Source of the DNA: JADJNW01 sp964523725
GTDB lineage: Bacteria > Bacteroidota > Bacteroidia > Chitinophagales > Saprospiraceae
Assembly (NCBI GenBank): GCA_964523725.1
Contig: CAZGAU010000001.1
Location: forward strand, 35,475-99,474
Reading direction: 5' to 3'
Length of the DNA stretch: 64,000 bases
Each line of letters opens with the position of its first letter. Position 1 is the stretch's first letter. Position numbers and translations under genes: made by a program. The notes below the pieces were generated by a model, which saw only the letters and a program-made list of their open reading frames with translations, did no database searches and was not told where the DNA came from. Below are positions 1-9,091 of this stretch, in pieces.

Positions 1-2639
1 ACCAGGAAATCCGGGAATTTTCCTACCACATGACGGGTCTGATTCGTCATTACCGGTGCATTCAAGTCAAAATAGATGGCAGCGCTGTTGGTTATTAAAG
101 TCCCTACAGGGTTGTTCGGTTTTTGGGCAATTCGGAAGTTGATAAATCCCCAATTTGAAGTTCCGTTTGCCCCGCCATCCGGTAATAATTCAAGATTTTC
201 AAGAGTGATTTTCAGAACACCGCCGCCATAAATTTCTGTGCGGTAGGGATGACTACTTGCACCTGGTATCAGTGTTGCGATATCTAGTGTTTGTGGCAAG
301 GTGTCCCGAATGACCACTCTTGTTACGGTATCGGTTCCGGTATTTTTAAAGAAAATTTTGTATGTGATCTCGGTATTGGCAGCTATCAGCGAATCCTGAT
401 AACCTTTGGGATAGCCTCTCAGTTCAACGTTTTCAATGAAACCGATTACCTCTTGTGCGTCTATGTCAATGAAGTTGTCCTGATCGTCTTCAGGAAACTG
501 TGTTACAAATCCTGTTGTTGCTTGTCCATCCTCTGTGCATCCTTCGATGGCGACAGTTGGGTAGCTTCTGCCCGGATGATCTTCTGTTTGCTCCGCGATG
601 ATCCGGTAAGTAGCGCCGTTGGCTCTATATGCGAGAGATCTTGTTTCTCCCGCAGTTAACTGAATCTCGCTTTCTCTCAGGATAATATCATCCTGGATGA
701 CAAAATATCTGGAAGGGCGAGCCATGTCGTTGCGTCCGATGTTGCGCAGAGAGAACTGAACTGAATCCTGCTCGCACTGACCGCTGACAATGATGCTTGA
801 ACCATCCCAGTTGGGTCCTGGCTCCAGGCAAACTGTATCCGGATAGATATGTGCCTTTACCAGAGTCGCCTGTCCCATGGCGATGCCTTCGCATGCCATT
901 TGAGTTTGAATGGTGAAACTTCCGCATTCGGAAATTTCAAGATCCCCCAGGTCAAAAGTGAACATTTTGTCATTCCGGCTGGTGAAGGGGATACTGGATG
1001 AATTGTAAGTCAGATTCTTATCCAGCGTCACCTCCACATAAGCGTCTGATGCTTTCGAAGTACCCAAGTTACAATAAGTAACCGTGTATTCGATATCAGA
1101 ACAAACAGCCAGGAACGGAGTAGAAATATCAACCTCTAAGTATGGGCAAGCCTGAGCTACGAAAACCGGAAAATTCAGGCTGGTTGTGTCATAGAAGTTG
1201 GTCAGGTTGATATTGTACCCTCCGGAGATACAGCTTTCCCAGTAGTCAGTGGTCGGAAGCAATTGTACATTGTATCTTCCAGTGTCTATCAGTATTCTGT
1301 ACTCCCCATTTTCATTGGTTGTTCCAAAATAGGTTTTGTTTTCCCCTGTCACTTTTACAAGCCACTCTTTTAGCGGCTCGTCTTCCGGATCAAGGTCACA
1401 TGCGCCATCTTTGTCGTAATAGACCTTACCCGAAACGAAATTAGTTATTGTATTGCCTTCAGCATCCGTTTTGATAAGCAGAATGTCATTGATAAAAGCC
1501 AGTGAACCAACCGCGGTGTAACCCGCTATTGCAAAGCCTCCATCGTACGTAGTGACGATATCCTGCCCAAAATCTGTGCGTTTATTTTCGCCTAGGTTAT
1601 TAATCCATATCTTATTCCCCTTGCTGTCAAGTTTGCCAATGAGTGCGTCCAGGTTTTGGTCGCTGGTTTCGGTAATTCCCGTGAATACCAGACTCCCATC
1701 GGGCAGTTCTACAATGGCTACGGCTTCATCCCCTCTGGGACCTACCGGTACGATGCTTTTCCATTTTGCTTCTTTGGTTTCACCATCGAGCTTGAAAATA
1801 TAGGGCTCGCTGCTGTCGTTAACCGTACCTGCCACCACTATGTTTCCATCCTGCGTGATGATTACATCGTTTGCTTCTTCTCTTTGCGTTGTTCCGTCGC
1901 GGTAATACCAGATCGAATCTCCGTTTGAATCTACCCGGTAAACAACGATGTCTTTGTCAAAACTATTCGGTGCTTCATTGTCAGAAAATCCGACAAAAAC
2001 AAATCCATTTTTATAATTGGTTATTGCTCGGCCTTCATCATCCTTCAAACCTCCATATTTCTTCTCCCAGAGCAATTCGCCGTTATCGTCAATTTTCATC
2101 AGAAGGATATCCTTCTTTCTGTTGATTGTGTTTTGCGTGTAACCTACTAATGTGTAGCCGCTAGAAGCTCTTACAATCTCATTGGCTTGCGAAGCGGTAT
2201 CGGGATGTCCGTAGGTTTTACTCCACATCTGCTTTCCAGTAGCATTAATCTTGAGAACATACACATTTTGTTGAGTTCCCAATTGACTAATACTGCCTAC
2301 GATCAGAAAATCTCCTTCTTCCGTCTCAATTACATCATAAGCACGTTCGATATAACCCTCGTCATAAATTTGCGACCAAAGAATATTGCCATCAACATCG
2401 GTGCGGATCAGGTAAACATCCATGTCGGTATCTGTACCGAACGATTCGCTGTAACCCGCAATCAAAAACCCTCCGTCTCTGGTCTGGATAAGCGCTTCCG
2501 CTATGTCCTCTTTCGCTCCGCCAAAAGTAACTTCCCAACCTTGACCTTCCACCTTTGAAAAAACCATCGTAGCAATTAACACCAGGAAGAGAGCCGCGAC
2601 TCTCGAAAACACTGGTTGATTTATGCTTGTGGTTACCAT
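1..2639 (-). CDS. Large secreted T9SS-type propeller protein (3' end cut by window edge)
   Basis: An open frame runs from the ATG at 2639 to the left edge (879 complete codons, no stop), so only the N-terminal part is seen. Residues 1-33 look like a signal peptide. Residues about 34-400 hold seven repeats of about 50 residues, each with a core such as GGFLIAGYSE or GDFLIVGS, which suggests a seven-bladed beta-propeller. From about 400 there is an SdrD-B/carboxypeptidase-like domain (VSGKVYYDKDGACDLD), then CARDB/DUF11-like beta domains, and from about 725 a DUF7619-type domain (IENVELRGYPKGYQDS). In Bacteroidota this arrangement normally ends in a T9SS sorting domain, which would lie outside the window. 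Probably a cell-surface or secreted protein; its target is unknown. The family-level call is firm; export by T9SS is inferred. Confidence 0.8.
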   Translation of the reverse strand, partial: MVTTSINQPVFSRVAALFLVLIATMVFSKVEGQGWEVTFGGAKEDIAEALIQTRDGGFLIAGYSESFGTDTDMDVYLIRTDVDGNILWSQIYDEGYIERAYDVIETEEGDFLIVGSISQLGTQQNVYVLKINATGKQMWSKTYGHPDTASQANEIVRASSGYTLVGYTQNTINRKKDILLMKIDDNGELLWEKKYGGLKDDEGRAITNYKNGFVFVGFSDNEAPNSFDKDIVVYRVDSNGDSIWYYRDGTTQREEANDVIITQDGNIVVAGTVNDSSEPYIFKLDGETKEAKWKSIVPVGPRGDEAVAIVELPDGSLVFTGITETSDQNLDALIGKLDSKGNKIWINNLGENKRTDFGQDIVTTYDGGFAIAGYTAVGSLAFINDILLIKTDAEGNTITNFVSGKVYYDKDGACDLDPEDEPLKEWLVKVTGENKTYFGTTNENGEYRILIDTGRYNVQLLPTTDYWESCISGGYNINLTNFYDTTSLNFPVFVAQACPYLEVDISTPFLAVCSDIEYTVTYCNLGTSKASDAYVEVTLDKNLTYNSSSIPFTSRNDKMFTFDLGDLEISECGSFTIQTQMACEGIAMGQATLVKAHIYPDTVCLEPGPNWDGSSIIVSGQCEQDSVQFSLRNIGRNDMARPSRYFVIQDDIILRESEIQLTAGETRSLAYRANGATYRIIAEQTEDHPGRSYPTVAIEGCTEDGQATTGFVTQFPEDDQDNFIDIDAQEVIGFIENVELRGYPKGYQDSLIAANTEITYKIFFKNTGTDTVTRVVIRDTLPQTLDIATLIPGASSHPYRTEIYGGGVLKITLENLELLPDGGANGTSNWGFINFRIAQKPNNPVGTLITNSAAIYFDLNAPVMTNQTRHVVGKFPDFL

Positions 2640-2860
2640 TGGTGTTTTTTTAGGTCGTTGTTTGTTATTTCCTTTTGACACTACAAAAATGTTACTTCCT
2701 TCATTTAAAAACAAAGACAAAAAATCGCATTTGTTGACGAAAAAGTGTGTATTTTTGGTAATCAGATTCATGTTCAATTTTATTTAAAAAACTCATTATC
2801 AATTATTTATGAAAATTTATCTAGTTCAGTATTTGTTGAAAAGAAATAAAAAAATTATCC

Positions 2861-4270
2861 ATGCAGAATAGCCAATTAATCGTCATTTTGAAGACTTTTT
2901 CAAAAAAAGACCTTCGTGAGCTAAAAAAATGGCTGGATTCGCCTGCGCACAATCAGCGGGAAGATGTGGTCCTACTTTTTGAGTACCTCACCGACGGCTC
3001 CCATCTGGAAAACGAAAAATACCTTAAAAAAGAGAAAGTTTTCTGTAAAATCTTCCCAAAAGAGCCTTATGATGATGCAAGGCTACGACAAACCATGCAC
3101 TTTTTGCTCAAAGCGATAGAAGAATACTTCATCTGGCAGGAATTACAGGAAGATACCGTGCAAACCCGGATCGCGCTCGCCCGTATGTACCGCAAACGAA
3201 AACTGGATAAGGCTTTCCGCAAAGCCATCCGCAATGTGCAGGATTTGCAGGATAACCATTCTTACCGCAACGAACAGTATCTGCGCAACGAGTACCTCCT
3301 GCAACAGGAACGCTACCTCTACTACGAAAACAAGGAACGCACAACCAAAATGAACCTCCAGGAGGTCTCCGACGCACTGGATTCAACTTATATGGTGGAA
3401 AAACTGCGCCAAACCTGTTTGATGCTGGCACACCAGGCGGTTTACAAAGCTGATTACGACATGGGCTTACTCGACGAAGCAGTACAGTATATTGAAAAAA
3501 AGAAATTGACGTCCATTCCCGGCATCACTATTTATTATTATGTATATAAAATGATCGCTGAAAAAAGCAACCCTGCGCACTTTGAGGCGCTGACCAAGCA
3601 AATCAAGAGCTATAGCCACTTGTTTCCCAAGGGTGAAATGCAGGGCATTTACGTACACGCGATCAATTATTGTATCGGCCGCATCAACTCCGGGCAGCAG
3701 GAATATTTCCGGAAAGTGTTTGAATTATACCGGCAAGGCATCGAAAACTCCGTTCTGATCGAAAACGATATCATCGACCCCTATACCTTCCGAAACGTAA
3801 TTTCCAGTGGTATCAAACTCCGCGAATTTGAATGGCTGGATCATTTTATCCATAATTATAAGGATTACCTGGAGGAGCAGCACCGCGAAAACTCTTTTCT
3901 GTTCAACCTCGCACGCCTGCGCTTCGAGCAAAGAGACTATGACTCAGCCATGCGGCTGCTGGCGCAAACCGACTTCGACGACATCCTGATCCAGCTGAGT
4001 GCCAAGGTCATGTTGTTAAAAATGTACTACGAACTGGACGAAATCGACGCAATGGAATCGCTGCTGGAAAGTATGCGCGCCTATCTGCAACGCAAGAAAA
4101 TCATGGGTTACGGTCGGATCAACTTTCAGAATTTCATTCGCTATTCGGCTAAATTATTGAGAATCAACCCTTACAACGAAGATCAGAAAAACAAGCTCCG
4201 CCAGGAAATTGCTACCGCCGACCGCGTCGCCGAGCGCGACTGGCTGCTACAGCAGTTGGATGCGTTGTAG
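2861..4270 (+). CDS. Conserved helical protein of unknown function (TPR-like)
   Basis: 469 residues, no signal peptide or membrane segment, rich in charged residues and in Tyr/Leu helices. Paired-helix stretches such as FNLARLRFEQRDYDSAMRLL near residues 345-370 resemble degenerate TPR units, so a helical scaffold is likely. The N-terminus (KTFSKKDLRELKKWLDSPAHN) looks like a small helical domain. I recognise it only as a hypothetical protein type seen in Saprospiria-like genomes. It is convergent with porX and ends about 100 nt from it. The AT-rich leader from 2640 to 2860 also serves the divergent gene to the left. Function not assigned. Confidence 0.75.
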   Translation: MQNSQLIVILKTFSKKDLRELKKWLDSPAHNQREDVVLLFEYLTDGSHLENEKYLKKEKVFCKIFPKEPYDDARLRQTMHFLLKAIEEYFIWQELQEDTVQTRIALARMYRKRKLDKAFRKAIRNVQDLQDNHSYRNEQYLRNEYLLQQERYLYYENKERTTKMNLQEVSDALDSTYMVEKLRQTCLMLAHQAVYKADYDMGLLDEAVQYIEKKKLTSIPGITIYYYVYKMIAEKSNPAHFEALTKQIKSYSHLFPKGEMQGIYVHAINYCIGRINSGQQEYFRKVFELYRQGIENSVLIENDIIDPYTFRNVISSGIKLREFEWLDHFIHNYKDYLEEQHRENSFLFNLARLRFEQRDYDSAMRLLAQTDFDDILIQLSAKVMLLKMYYELDEIDAMESLLESMRAYLQRKKIMGYGRINFQNFIRYSAKLLRINPYNEDQKNKLRQEIATADRVAERDWLLQQLDAL

Positions 4271-4331
4271 GTGTTGATCAAACGCGCATTGGTTTTGAAC
4301 CCTAAAACGAAATTTACAAGCATTACACGAA

Positions 4332-4359
4332 TTTTGTTACCAACAATCCAGTAACAAAA
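4332..4359. terminator. Hairpin between convergent genes
   Basis: Perfect 9-bp arms TTTTGTTAC and GTAACAAAA enclose a 10-nt loop in the 104-nt gap between two convergent stop codons. The A/T flanks supply a U tract on either strand, so it may end both transcripts. It is GC-poor and therefore a weak terminator at best. Confidence 0.4.
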
Positions 4360-4374
4360 AACCAACAACCAATT

Positions 4375-5931
4375 TTACCTCGTCCGCAGCCTTACCACCG
4401 GGCAGATCATCTCCTCCAGCGAAATGCCGCCATGCTGGAAAGTATTTTTGTAATAATTATTGTAATAATTGTAATTGTTCGGATAGAGGAAAAACTTGTC
4501 TTCCTTCGCGAAAATAAAGGTAGAGCTTACATTCGGGCGTGGGAGCATGGCTTTCTCCGGGTCGCGCACTTCGAGCACGTCTTTGCGGTCGTATTGCAAA
4601 TTACGGCCCACTTTATAACGCAGATTCGTGGTGGTTTCGCGGTCGCCAACCACTTTGGAAGGCGTATTCACCCGAATCGTACCGTGATCGGTCGTGATGA
4701 TGAGTTGCACATCGCGTTCGGCGGCTTTTTGCAAAGCAGCCCATAAGGGCGAATTGACAAACCAGGAACGCGTCAGCGATCGATAAGCCTTTTCATCACC
4801 GGCCAGTTCCTTCAGCACCTCCATTTCTGTGCGCGCATGCGAGAGCATATCGATGAAATTATAGACGATTACCGTGAAATCGTTATTCAGATAATTATAA
4901 ATATTATCCTGTAACTGCTTGGCATAGTTGACGTTAGTAATTTTTAAATACTCATGTTTGATAGGTTTGCGAAAGGTGCGGCGCACTAATTCATCCAGCA
5001 AGTCCGCTTCATGCAGGTTTTTACCGCCTTCGTCCATGTCATTTTTCCACCAATCGGAATGGTACTTCTCAATTTCCAAGGGCATCATCCCTGCAAAGAT
5101 CGCATTGCGGCTATACTGCGTGGAAGTGGGCAGAATGCTCATAAAATAGTCTTCCTCCTCTACCCGGAACAGCTCAGAAATAATGGGCTCAATCACTCTC
5201 CATTGATCGTAGCGCAGATTATCAAGCAAGATCATCAGGGTCGGCACATCGTCCTTCAAATGTGGGAAAATCTTGCTTCGCATCAGGTTATTCGACATCA
5301 CGGGTGCATCCTCGTCATCTTTGATCCAACGCATGTAGTTTTTGATGGCGTATTTTGAAAACTCAATATTCGCCTCGCTTTTTTGCATCGACAGGATGTC
5401 CCACATCTGGGTAGAATTCGATTCATCAATCTTGATTTCCCAGCCGATAATGCGGCGATACACGTCCACCCATTCTTCAAAATTCAAACCACTCTGAATG
5501 CGCATAAATAACTGCCGAAACTCCTGCTGGTAATCGCTCGAGGTCTTCTCCCGCACCAGGCGCTTATTGTCGATAATTTTTTTAAGCGTCAGCAAAATCT
5601 GATTTGGATTTACCGGTTTGATGAGATAATCCGAAATCTGTGAGCCCAGGGCCTCTTCCATGATATGTTCGGCTTCGTTTTTGGTGATCATGACCACCGG
5701 CAGCAGCGGATTGTCGGCTTTTATTTTGGCTAACGTTTCCAGCCCGGTCAAGCCCGGCATGCTTTCATCCAGGAAAACCACATCGATATCATTGTTTTCC
5801 TCGCACTCTTCCAGCGCATCGTAACCGTTGCTTACTGTAATGACGTCGTAGCCTTTATTTTCCAGGAATTTTAATTGTGGCTTGAGTAAATCGATTTCAT
5901 CATCTGCCCAGAGTATCTTTATTTTGTCCAT
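4375..5931 (-). CDS. porX: PorX-type response regulator with PglZ phosphodiesterase domain
   Basis: 518 residues, the usual PorX length. Residues 1-120 form a CheY-like receiver (acidic DD at 10-11, phospho-acceptor D55 in VVFLDESMPG, K105 in IKP). A helical linker follows, then an alkaline-phosphatase-fold PglZ domain from about residue 200, with metal-site motifs LLDNLRYDQW, TSTQYSRNA, FIDMLSHAR, TTDHGT and FQHGGISLEE. In Porphyromonas and Flavobacterium PorX works with the kinase PorY and SigP to switch on Type IX secretion genes, and its PglZ domain cleaves cyclic and linear oligonucleotides. No PorY is visible here. Divergent from the HD gene across a 269-nt gap. The identification is strong from domain order and motifs. 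Confidence 0.93.
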   Translation of the reverse strand: MDKIKILWADDEIDLLKPQLKFLENKGYDVITVSNGYDALEECEENNDIDVVFLDESMPGLTGLETLAKIKADNPLLPVVMITKNEAEHIMEEALGSQISDYLIKPVNPNQILLTLKKIIDNKRLVREKTSSDYQQEFRQLFMRIQSGLNFEEWVDVYRRIIGWEIKIDESNSTQMWDILSMQKSEANIEFSKYAIKNYMRWIKDDEDAPVMSNNLMRSKIFPHLKDDVPTLMILLDNLRYDQWRVIEPIISELFRVEEEDYFMSILPTSTQYSRNAIFAGMMPLEIEKYHSDWWKNDMDEGGKNLHEADLLDELVRRTFRKPIKHEYLKITNVNYAKQLQDNIYNYLNNDFTVIVYNFIDMLSHARTEMEVLKELAGDEKAYRSLTRSWFVNSPLWAALQKAAERDVQLIITTDHGTIRVNTPSKVVGDRETTTNLRYKVGRNLQYDRKDVLEVRDPEKAMLPRPNVSSTFIFAKEDKFFLYPNNYNYYNNYYKNTFQHGGISLEEMICPVVRLRTR

Positions 5932-6200
5932 TGAATTTTTGTTATTTGTTATCGGTGATTTTGTTATTTATTATTGGATATCTGGTTTTTGAGTGCCTGA
6001 TTAACCAATAACAATTAACCAATAGTTTTTCGTTCAAAATTATTGCCCAATCCGGCGCGGTTTTTAACCTTTGCGGAAGATAGAAATTTAGCACCATTGT
6101 TAACACCTTTTTGCCTGCTTTCTTGTTTTTAAAGTCGATAGTCAGATAGTCAACAGCCGGTAGTCGTCTGTTTTTAAAACAGTTTTCAATCAGAAATTTC

Positions 6201-7430
6201 ATGCATCGCAGCAAAAAAATATTGAATGACCCTGTTTATGGCTTTGTTGGAATTCCCGACGGGATCATTTTTGATATTATAGAACACCCTTATTTTCAAC
6301 GTCTTCGCCGCATCAAGCAGACCAGCCTCACGCATTATGTGTATCCGGGTGCATTGCATACGCGTTTTCATCACGCCCTGGGTGCATTTCATCTCACCAA
6401 TCAGGCTATTGATGTGCTCCGCAGCAAAGATGTGGACATCACCGATGACGAAGCCGAAGCCCTGCGTATCGCAATTTTACTGCACGACATCGGGCACGGG
6501 CCTTTCTCGCATACGCTGGAACATACGCTCATTCGGGTGCATCACGAGATGCTCTCCTTGTTATTTATGCAAAAACTCAATGAAGAATTTGGCGGACGTC
6601 TTAGTCTCGCTATTCAGATTTTTCGCGACGAGCACCCCAAGAAATTCTTGCACCAACTGGTTTCCGGGCAACTCGATATGGATCGCATGGATTATCTCAA
6701 CCGCGATAGTTTTTTCACTGGCGTGCACGAAGGCGTAATCGGTTATGATCGCATTATCAAAATGCTGGCAGTGAAAAATGACGAACTGGTCGTAGAAGAA
6801 AAAGGCATTTATTCCATCGAAAAATTTCTCATCGCCCGCCGCCTGATGTACTGGCAGGTATATTTGCACAAAGCCGTGCTCTCCGCCGAGCAAATGCTGG
6901 TGCAAACCTTCCGCCGTGCACGCGATCTGGTGCGGGAAGGCTATAATCTTCGAGCTACCCAAAACCTGGAGTTTTTCCTGCATCAACATCTGACGGAAGC
7001 CGATTTTGAAGCTCGACATGACGTACTACTGGAAAGATTTGCCGTGCTGGATGATTACGACATCATGGCGGCGCTAAAAAGCTGGATGCACGCCGAGGAT
7101 AAGCTCCTGGCGTATTTTTCAAAAAGCTTGATAAACAGAAGATTATTCAAGCTGGAGTTGCGCAACGAACCCTTCGAAGCCGATTATGTGCAAAATATCC
7201 GTTGTAAAGTCGAAAAATGGAACCATTTTCCCGCAGAACTCACGGATTATCTGGTCTTTGGTGGTCAGGAAACCAACAGTGCCTACAGCACTTCCAAGGA
7301 TGAAATCAAGATTTTGCACAAGGACGGACGCGTGTTGCCCATGTCGGTGAGCGCGGATTATGGCATTCAGTCGAAGATCGTGACCAAATTTTATCTCTGC
7401 TACCCGAAGGAGGTTGTGGAGACGGGGTGA
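6201..7430 (+). CDS. HD-superfamily (SAMHD1/dGTPase-like) phosphohydrolase
   Basis: 409 residues, the length of COG1078 proteins. The HD site is clear: TRFHHALGAFHL (H57 region), LLHDIGHGPFSH (H95-D96) and the later SGQLDMDRMDYLNRDS that supplies the last metal ligand. N-terminal motif NDPVYGFVGIP and the YFQRLRRIKQ segment are typical. The likely reaction is hydrolysis of a deoxynucleoside triphosphate or related nucleotide; the substrate is not fixed by the sequence. Cytosolic. Stands alone, divergent from porX. ATG start supported by the conserved N-terminus. Confidence 0.88.
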   Translation: MHRSKKILNDPVYGFVGIPDGIIFDIIEHPYFQRLRRIKQTSLTHYVYPGALHTRFHHALGAFHLTNQAIDVLRSKDVDITDDEAEALRIAILLHDIGHGPFSHTLEHTLIRVHHEMLSLLFMQKLNEEFGGRLSLAIQIFRDEHPKKFLHQLVSGQLDMDRMDYLNRDSFFTGVHEGVIGYDRIIKMLAVKNDELVVEEKGIYSIEKFLIARRLMYWQVYLHKAVLSAEQMLVQTFRRARDLVREGYNLRATQNLEFFLHQHLTEADFEARHDVLLERFAVLDDYDIMAALKSWMHAEDKLLAYFSKSLINRRLFKLELRNEPFEADYVQNIRCKVEKWNHFPAELTDYLVFGGQETNSAYSTSKDEIKILHKDGRVLPMSVSADYGIQSKIVTKFYLCYPKEVVETG

Positions 7431-7530
7431 CGGGGTGACTGGGTGGCTTTGAGACCAGAGGATTTTGGGAAATTTGTTATTTGTTATCGGTTATTTGGGC
7501 TTCAAATGATCCCGTTATACCCATTTCCCC

Positions 7531-7597
7531 CATCCACCGTTCACCGTTACACCTATACACCTATACACCGTTACACCCTTACACCCTTACACCCTTA
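7531..7597. repeat. Degenerate short tandem array (accgttacacc / ttacaccc units)
   Basis: Units of 8-9 nt such as CGTTACACC, TATACACC and TTACACCC follow one another about eight times in the 270-nt gap between the HD gene and the next gene. A related run (accgttatacc units) lies at 9498-9534 before the TonB receptor. No coding potential; function unknown. Confidence 0.6.
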
Positions 7598-7700
7598 GTG
7601 ATAACCGCTATTTCCTGACAAATGCCCATTTCGATTAGCCTGGAATACATTTTCCTTTTATTTTTGGAAAATTGTTTAAACCTGAAAAGATTCATCGGCC

Positions 7701-8009
7701 TTGATGCACCAGGAATATCAATTCATGGCAGATTTTACACTGCCTGAAGAACCGACAGACGAGTTTTTTGAACTCTTGCCCTATCAGGAAACCGTGGTAA
7801 ACAAATACCTCGCCCAGGGCAAACTCATCAATTATGCGCTTTCGCTGGATAACGCCAAGCTTTGGGCGGTGTTTAGCGCCAATTCGGAGCTGGAAGTGTT
7901 GGAGATGCTCTCGGAATTTCCGCTCTTCCGTTTTATGAAAGTGGAAGTGAGTCTGCTTACCAGCTACTCAACGCTTAGCGTGACAGCACCCAATTTTTCT
8001 TTAAATTGA
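7701..8009 (+). CDS. Small muconolactone-isomerase-like protein
   Basis: 102 residues. The pattern FTLPEEPTDEFFELLPYQETVVNKYLAQGKL, followed by LWAVFSANSELEVLEMLSEFPLFRFMKVEVSLL, matches the ferredoxin-like fold of muconolactone delta-isomerase family proteins, including the ELxELLxxFPLFxxMxVEV signature region. No aromatic-degradation genes are nearby, so a true muconolactone role is unlikely; it is best read as an orphan dimeric alpha/beta-barrel protein of unknown substrate. Two starts are possible (7701 or the next ATG at 7704); the coding part is the same. Convergent with the acetyltransferase gene, with a shared hairpin between them. Confidence 0.7.
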   Translation: MMHQEYQFMADFTLPEEPTDEFFELLPYQETVVNKYLAQGKLINYALSLDNAKLWAVFSANSELEVLEMLSEFPLFRFMKVEVSLLTSYSTLSVTAPNFSLN

Positions 8010-8015
8010 AGTAAA

Positions 8016-8061
8016 ACAGGACAAGCGGGAAAAATACTTCTGATCTTTCCGCTTATCCTGT
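8016..8061 (-). terminator. Intrinsic terminator of the Vat-like gene
   Basis: Arms ACAGGAcAAGCGG(g)AAA and TTTCCGCTTaTCCTGT pair over about 15 bp with a bulge and a mismatch. On the minus strand the hairpin is followed by TTTTACTTC, which fits termination of the gene that ends at 8077. It may also stop the converging plus-strand transcript. Confidence 0.6.
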
Positions 8062-8076
8062 CAAAAAAAGCTTTTA

Positions 8077-8709
8077 TCAAGTCAATTGATACAAGGCTTC
8101 CACATCATTGGCGGTGAGCCATTGCACATGTCGGGTGATTTTATCTATCTCCCAGTCCCACCAGCGGATTTTTAATAATTTTTCAATTTGTTCTTCCGAA
8201 AAACGTCTGCGGATTGGTTTTGCCGGGTTGCCGCCCACAATGGTGTAGGGCTCCACGTCTTTGGTAACAACGGAAAAAGAGCCAATGATCGCACCGTCGC
8301 CAATGGTCACTCCGGGCATGATCACTGCCTTGTGCCCCAGCCACACATCATTGCCGATCACCGTATCGCCTTTGTGCGGATAAGTTTTTCCGTCCATCGC
8401 CTGCTCCCAGCCATTTCCGAAGATAGCGAAGGGATAAGTGGACACCGCTTCGGTCAAATGATTCGCACCATTCATGATAAAAGTGACATCGGAAGCGATC
8501 ATACAAAACTTGCCGATGCGCAGCTTGTCGCCACTGAAATCAAAGAGGTATTTTACATTTTTTTCAAAATTCTGCACATTTTCAAAATCATCATAATAAG
8601 TGTAATCGCCTACAATAATATTAGGATTAGTGACAATGTTTTTCAAAAAACAAAGCCGGTCGTAGCCCGCCAAGGGGAAGGCTGTCTGAGGATTAGGTCC
8701 TGTTGGCAT
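8077..8709 (-). CDS. Vat/CatB-type xenobiotic O-acetyltransferase
   Basis: 210 residues from the ATG at 8709. This start gives the family N-terminus MPTGPNPQTAFPLAGYDRL; an upstream in-frame TTG at 8769 would add 20 unlikely residues. Left-handed beta-helix hexapeptide repeats run through GDTVIGNDVWLGHKAVIMPG and GVTIGDGAIIGSFSVV. FIMNGANH near residue 80 carries the catalytic His of streptogramin/chloramphenicol acetyltransferases. C-terminal GGNPAKPIRRRF and IRWWDWEID are typical of Vat proteins. The expected reaction is transfer of acetyl from acetyl-CoA to a hydroxyl of an antibiotic or similar compound. Chromosomal Vat-like enzymes need not confer resistance. Lone gene with its own terminator. 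Confidence 0.88.
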   Translation of the reverse strand: MPTGPNPQTAFPLAGYDRLCFLKNIVTNPNIIVGDYTYYDDFENVQNFEKNVKYLFDFSGDKLRIGKFCMIASDVTFIMNGANHLTEAVSTYPFAIFGNGWEQAMDGKTYPHKGDTVIGNDVWLGHKAVIMPGVTIGDGAIIGSFSVVTKDVEPYTIVGGNPAKPIRRRFSEEQIEKLLKIRWWDWEIDKITRHVQWLTANDVEALYQLT

Positions 8710-9053
8710 AAAAAATGAATAATTGGGTGAATGAATGTAATGATTAAACCTTGGAGGAAGAAGGTACAAGCAAAATTTGCCTGCGAGGTAACTACTTCAT
8801 GTCTGTAGGATTTTTTTGATTGATAAAAAAGAAAACTATTGTCGAAAAGAAAAAGTTCCCGATGGAGTAGCATTGCAATAAAAAAGGAATATAATAAAAC
8901 TCTCACCCTCTTTTATGTGCATGTAATGAATGGTGTGATTTAAAAGTGGTCTTATCAATGGTATTTAGTTGGGAGTAAATAAATGCCAGATGCAATTCCC
9001 TCGGCAATTGTTGGTTGGGCATTCCCAATAATAATAAAATTCTCACTGCAAAA

Positions 9054-9084
9054 TTCGTCCTTCCGTTTTATGTCCCTACCTTTA
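9054..9084 (+). promoter_or_regulatory. Promoter for the cobalamin riboswitch / TonB receptor transcript
   Basis: TTCG at 9054-9057 and TACCTTTA at 9077-9084 are spaced by 19 nt, one mismatch each from the Bacteroidota consensus TTTG-N19-TAnnTTTG. The element sits just upstream of the riboswitch, as expected for a regulated leader. Confidence 0.5.
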
Positions 9085-9091
9085 GGGCGGT

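Noticed and set aside
4375..5931. PglZ domain read as part of a BREX phage-defence system
   Set aside because: The domain is joined to a response-regulator receiver with the full PorX layout, and no brxC, pglX or other BREX genes are adjacent.
6125..6180. Possible fifth copy of the ~100-bp repeat (gtcgatagtcagatagtcaacagc)
   Set aside because: Shares only short GACTATC/TCGACT pieces with the family and lacks its ends; too degenerate to call.
5942..6214. 90-codon minus-strand ORF between porX and the HD gene
   Set aside because: It lies in a low-complexity intergenic region, overlaps the start of a real gene, has no recognisable domain, and the repeated gttatttgttat units argue against coding.
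7531..7597. CRISPR array
   Set aside because: Units are 8-9 nt with no spacers; real direct repeats of 24-40 nt with unique spacers are absent here and anywhere else in the window.
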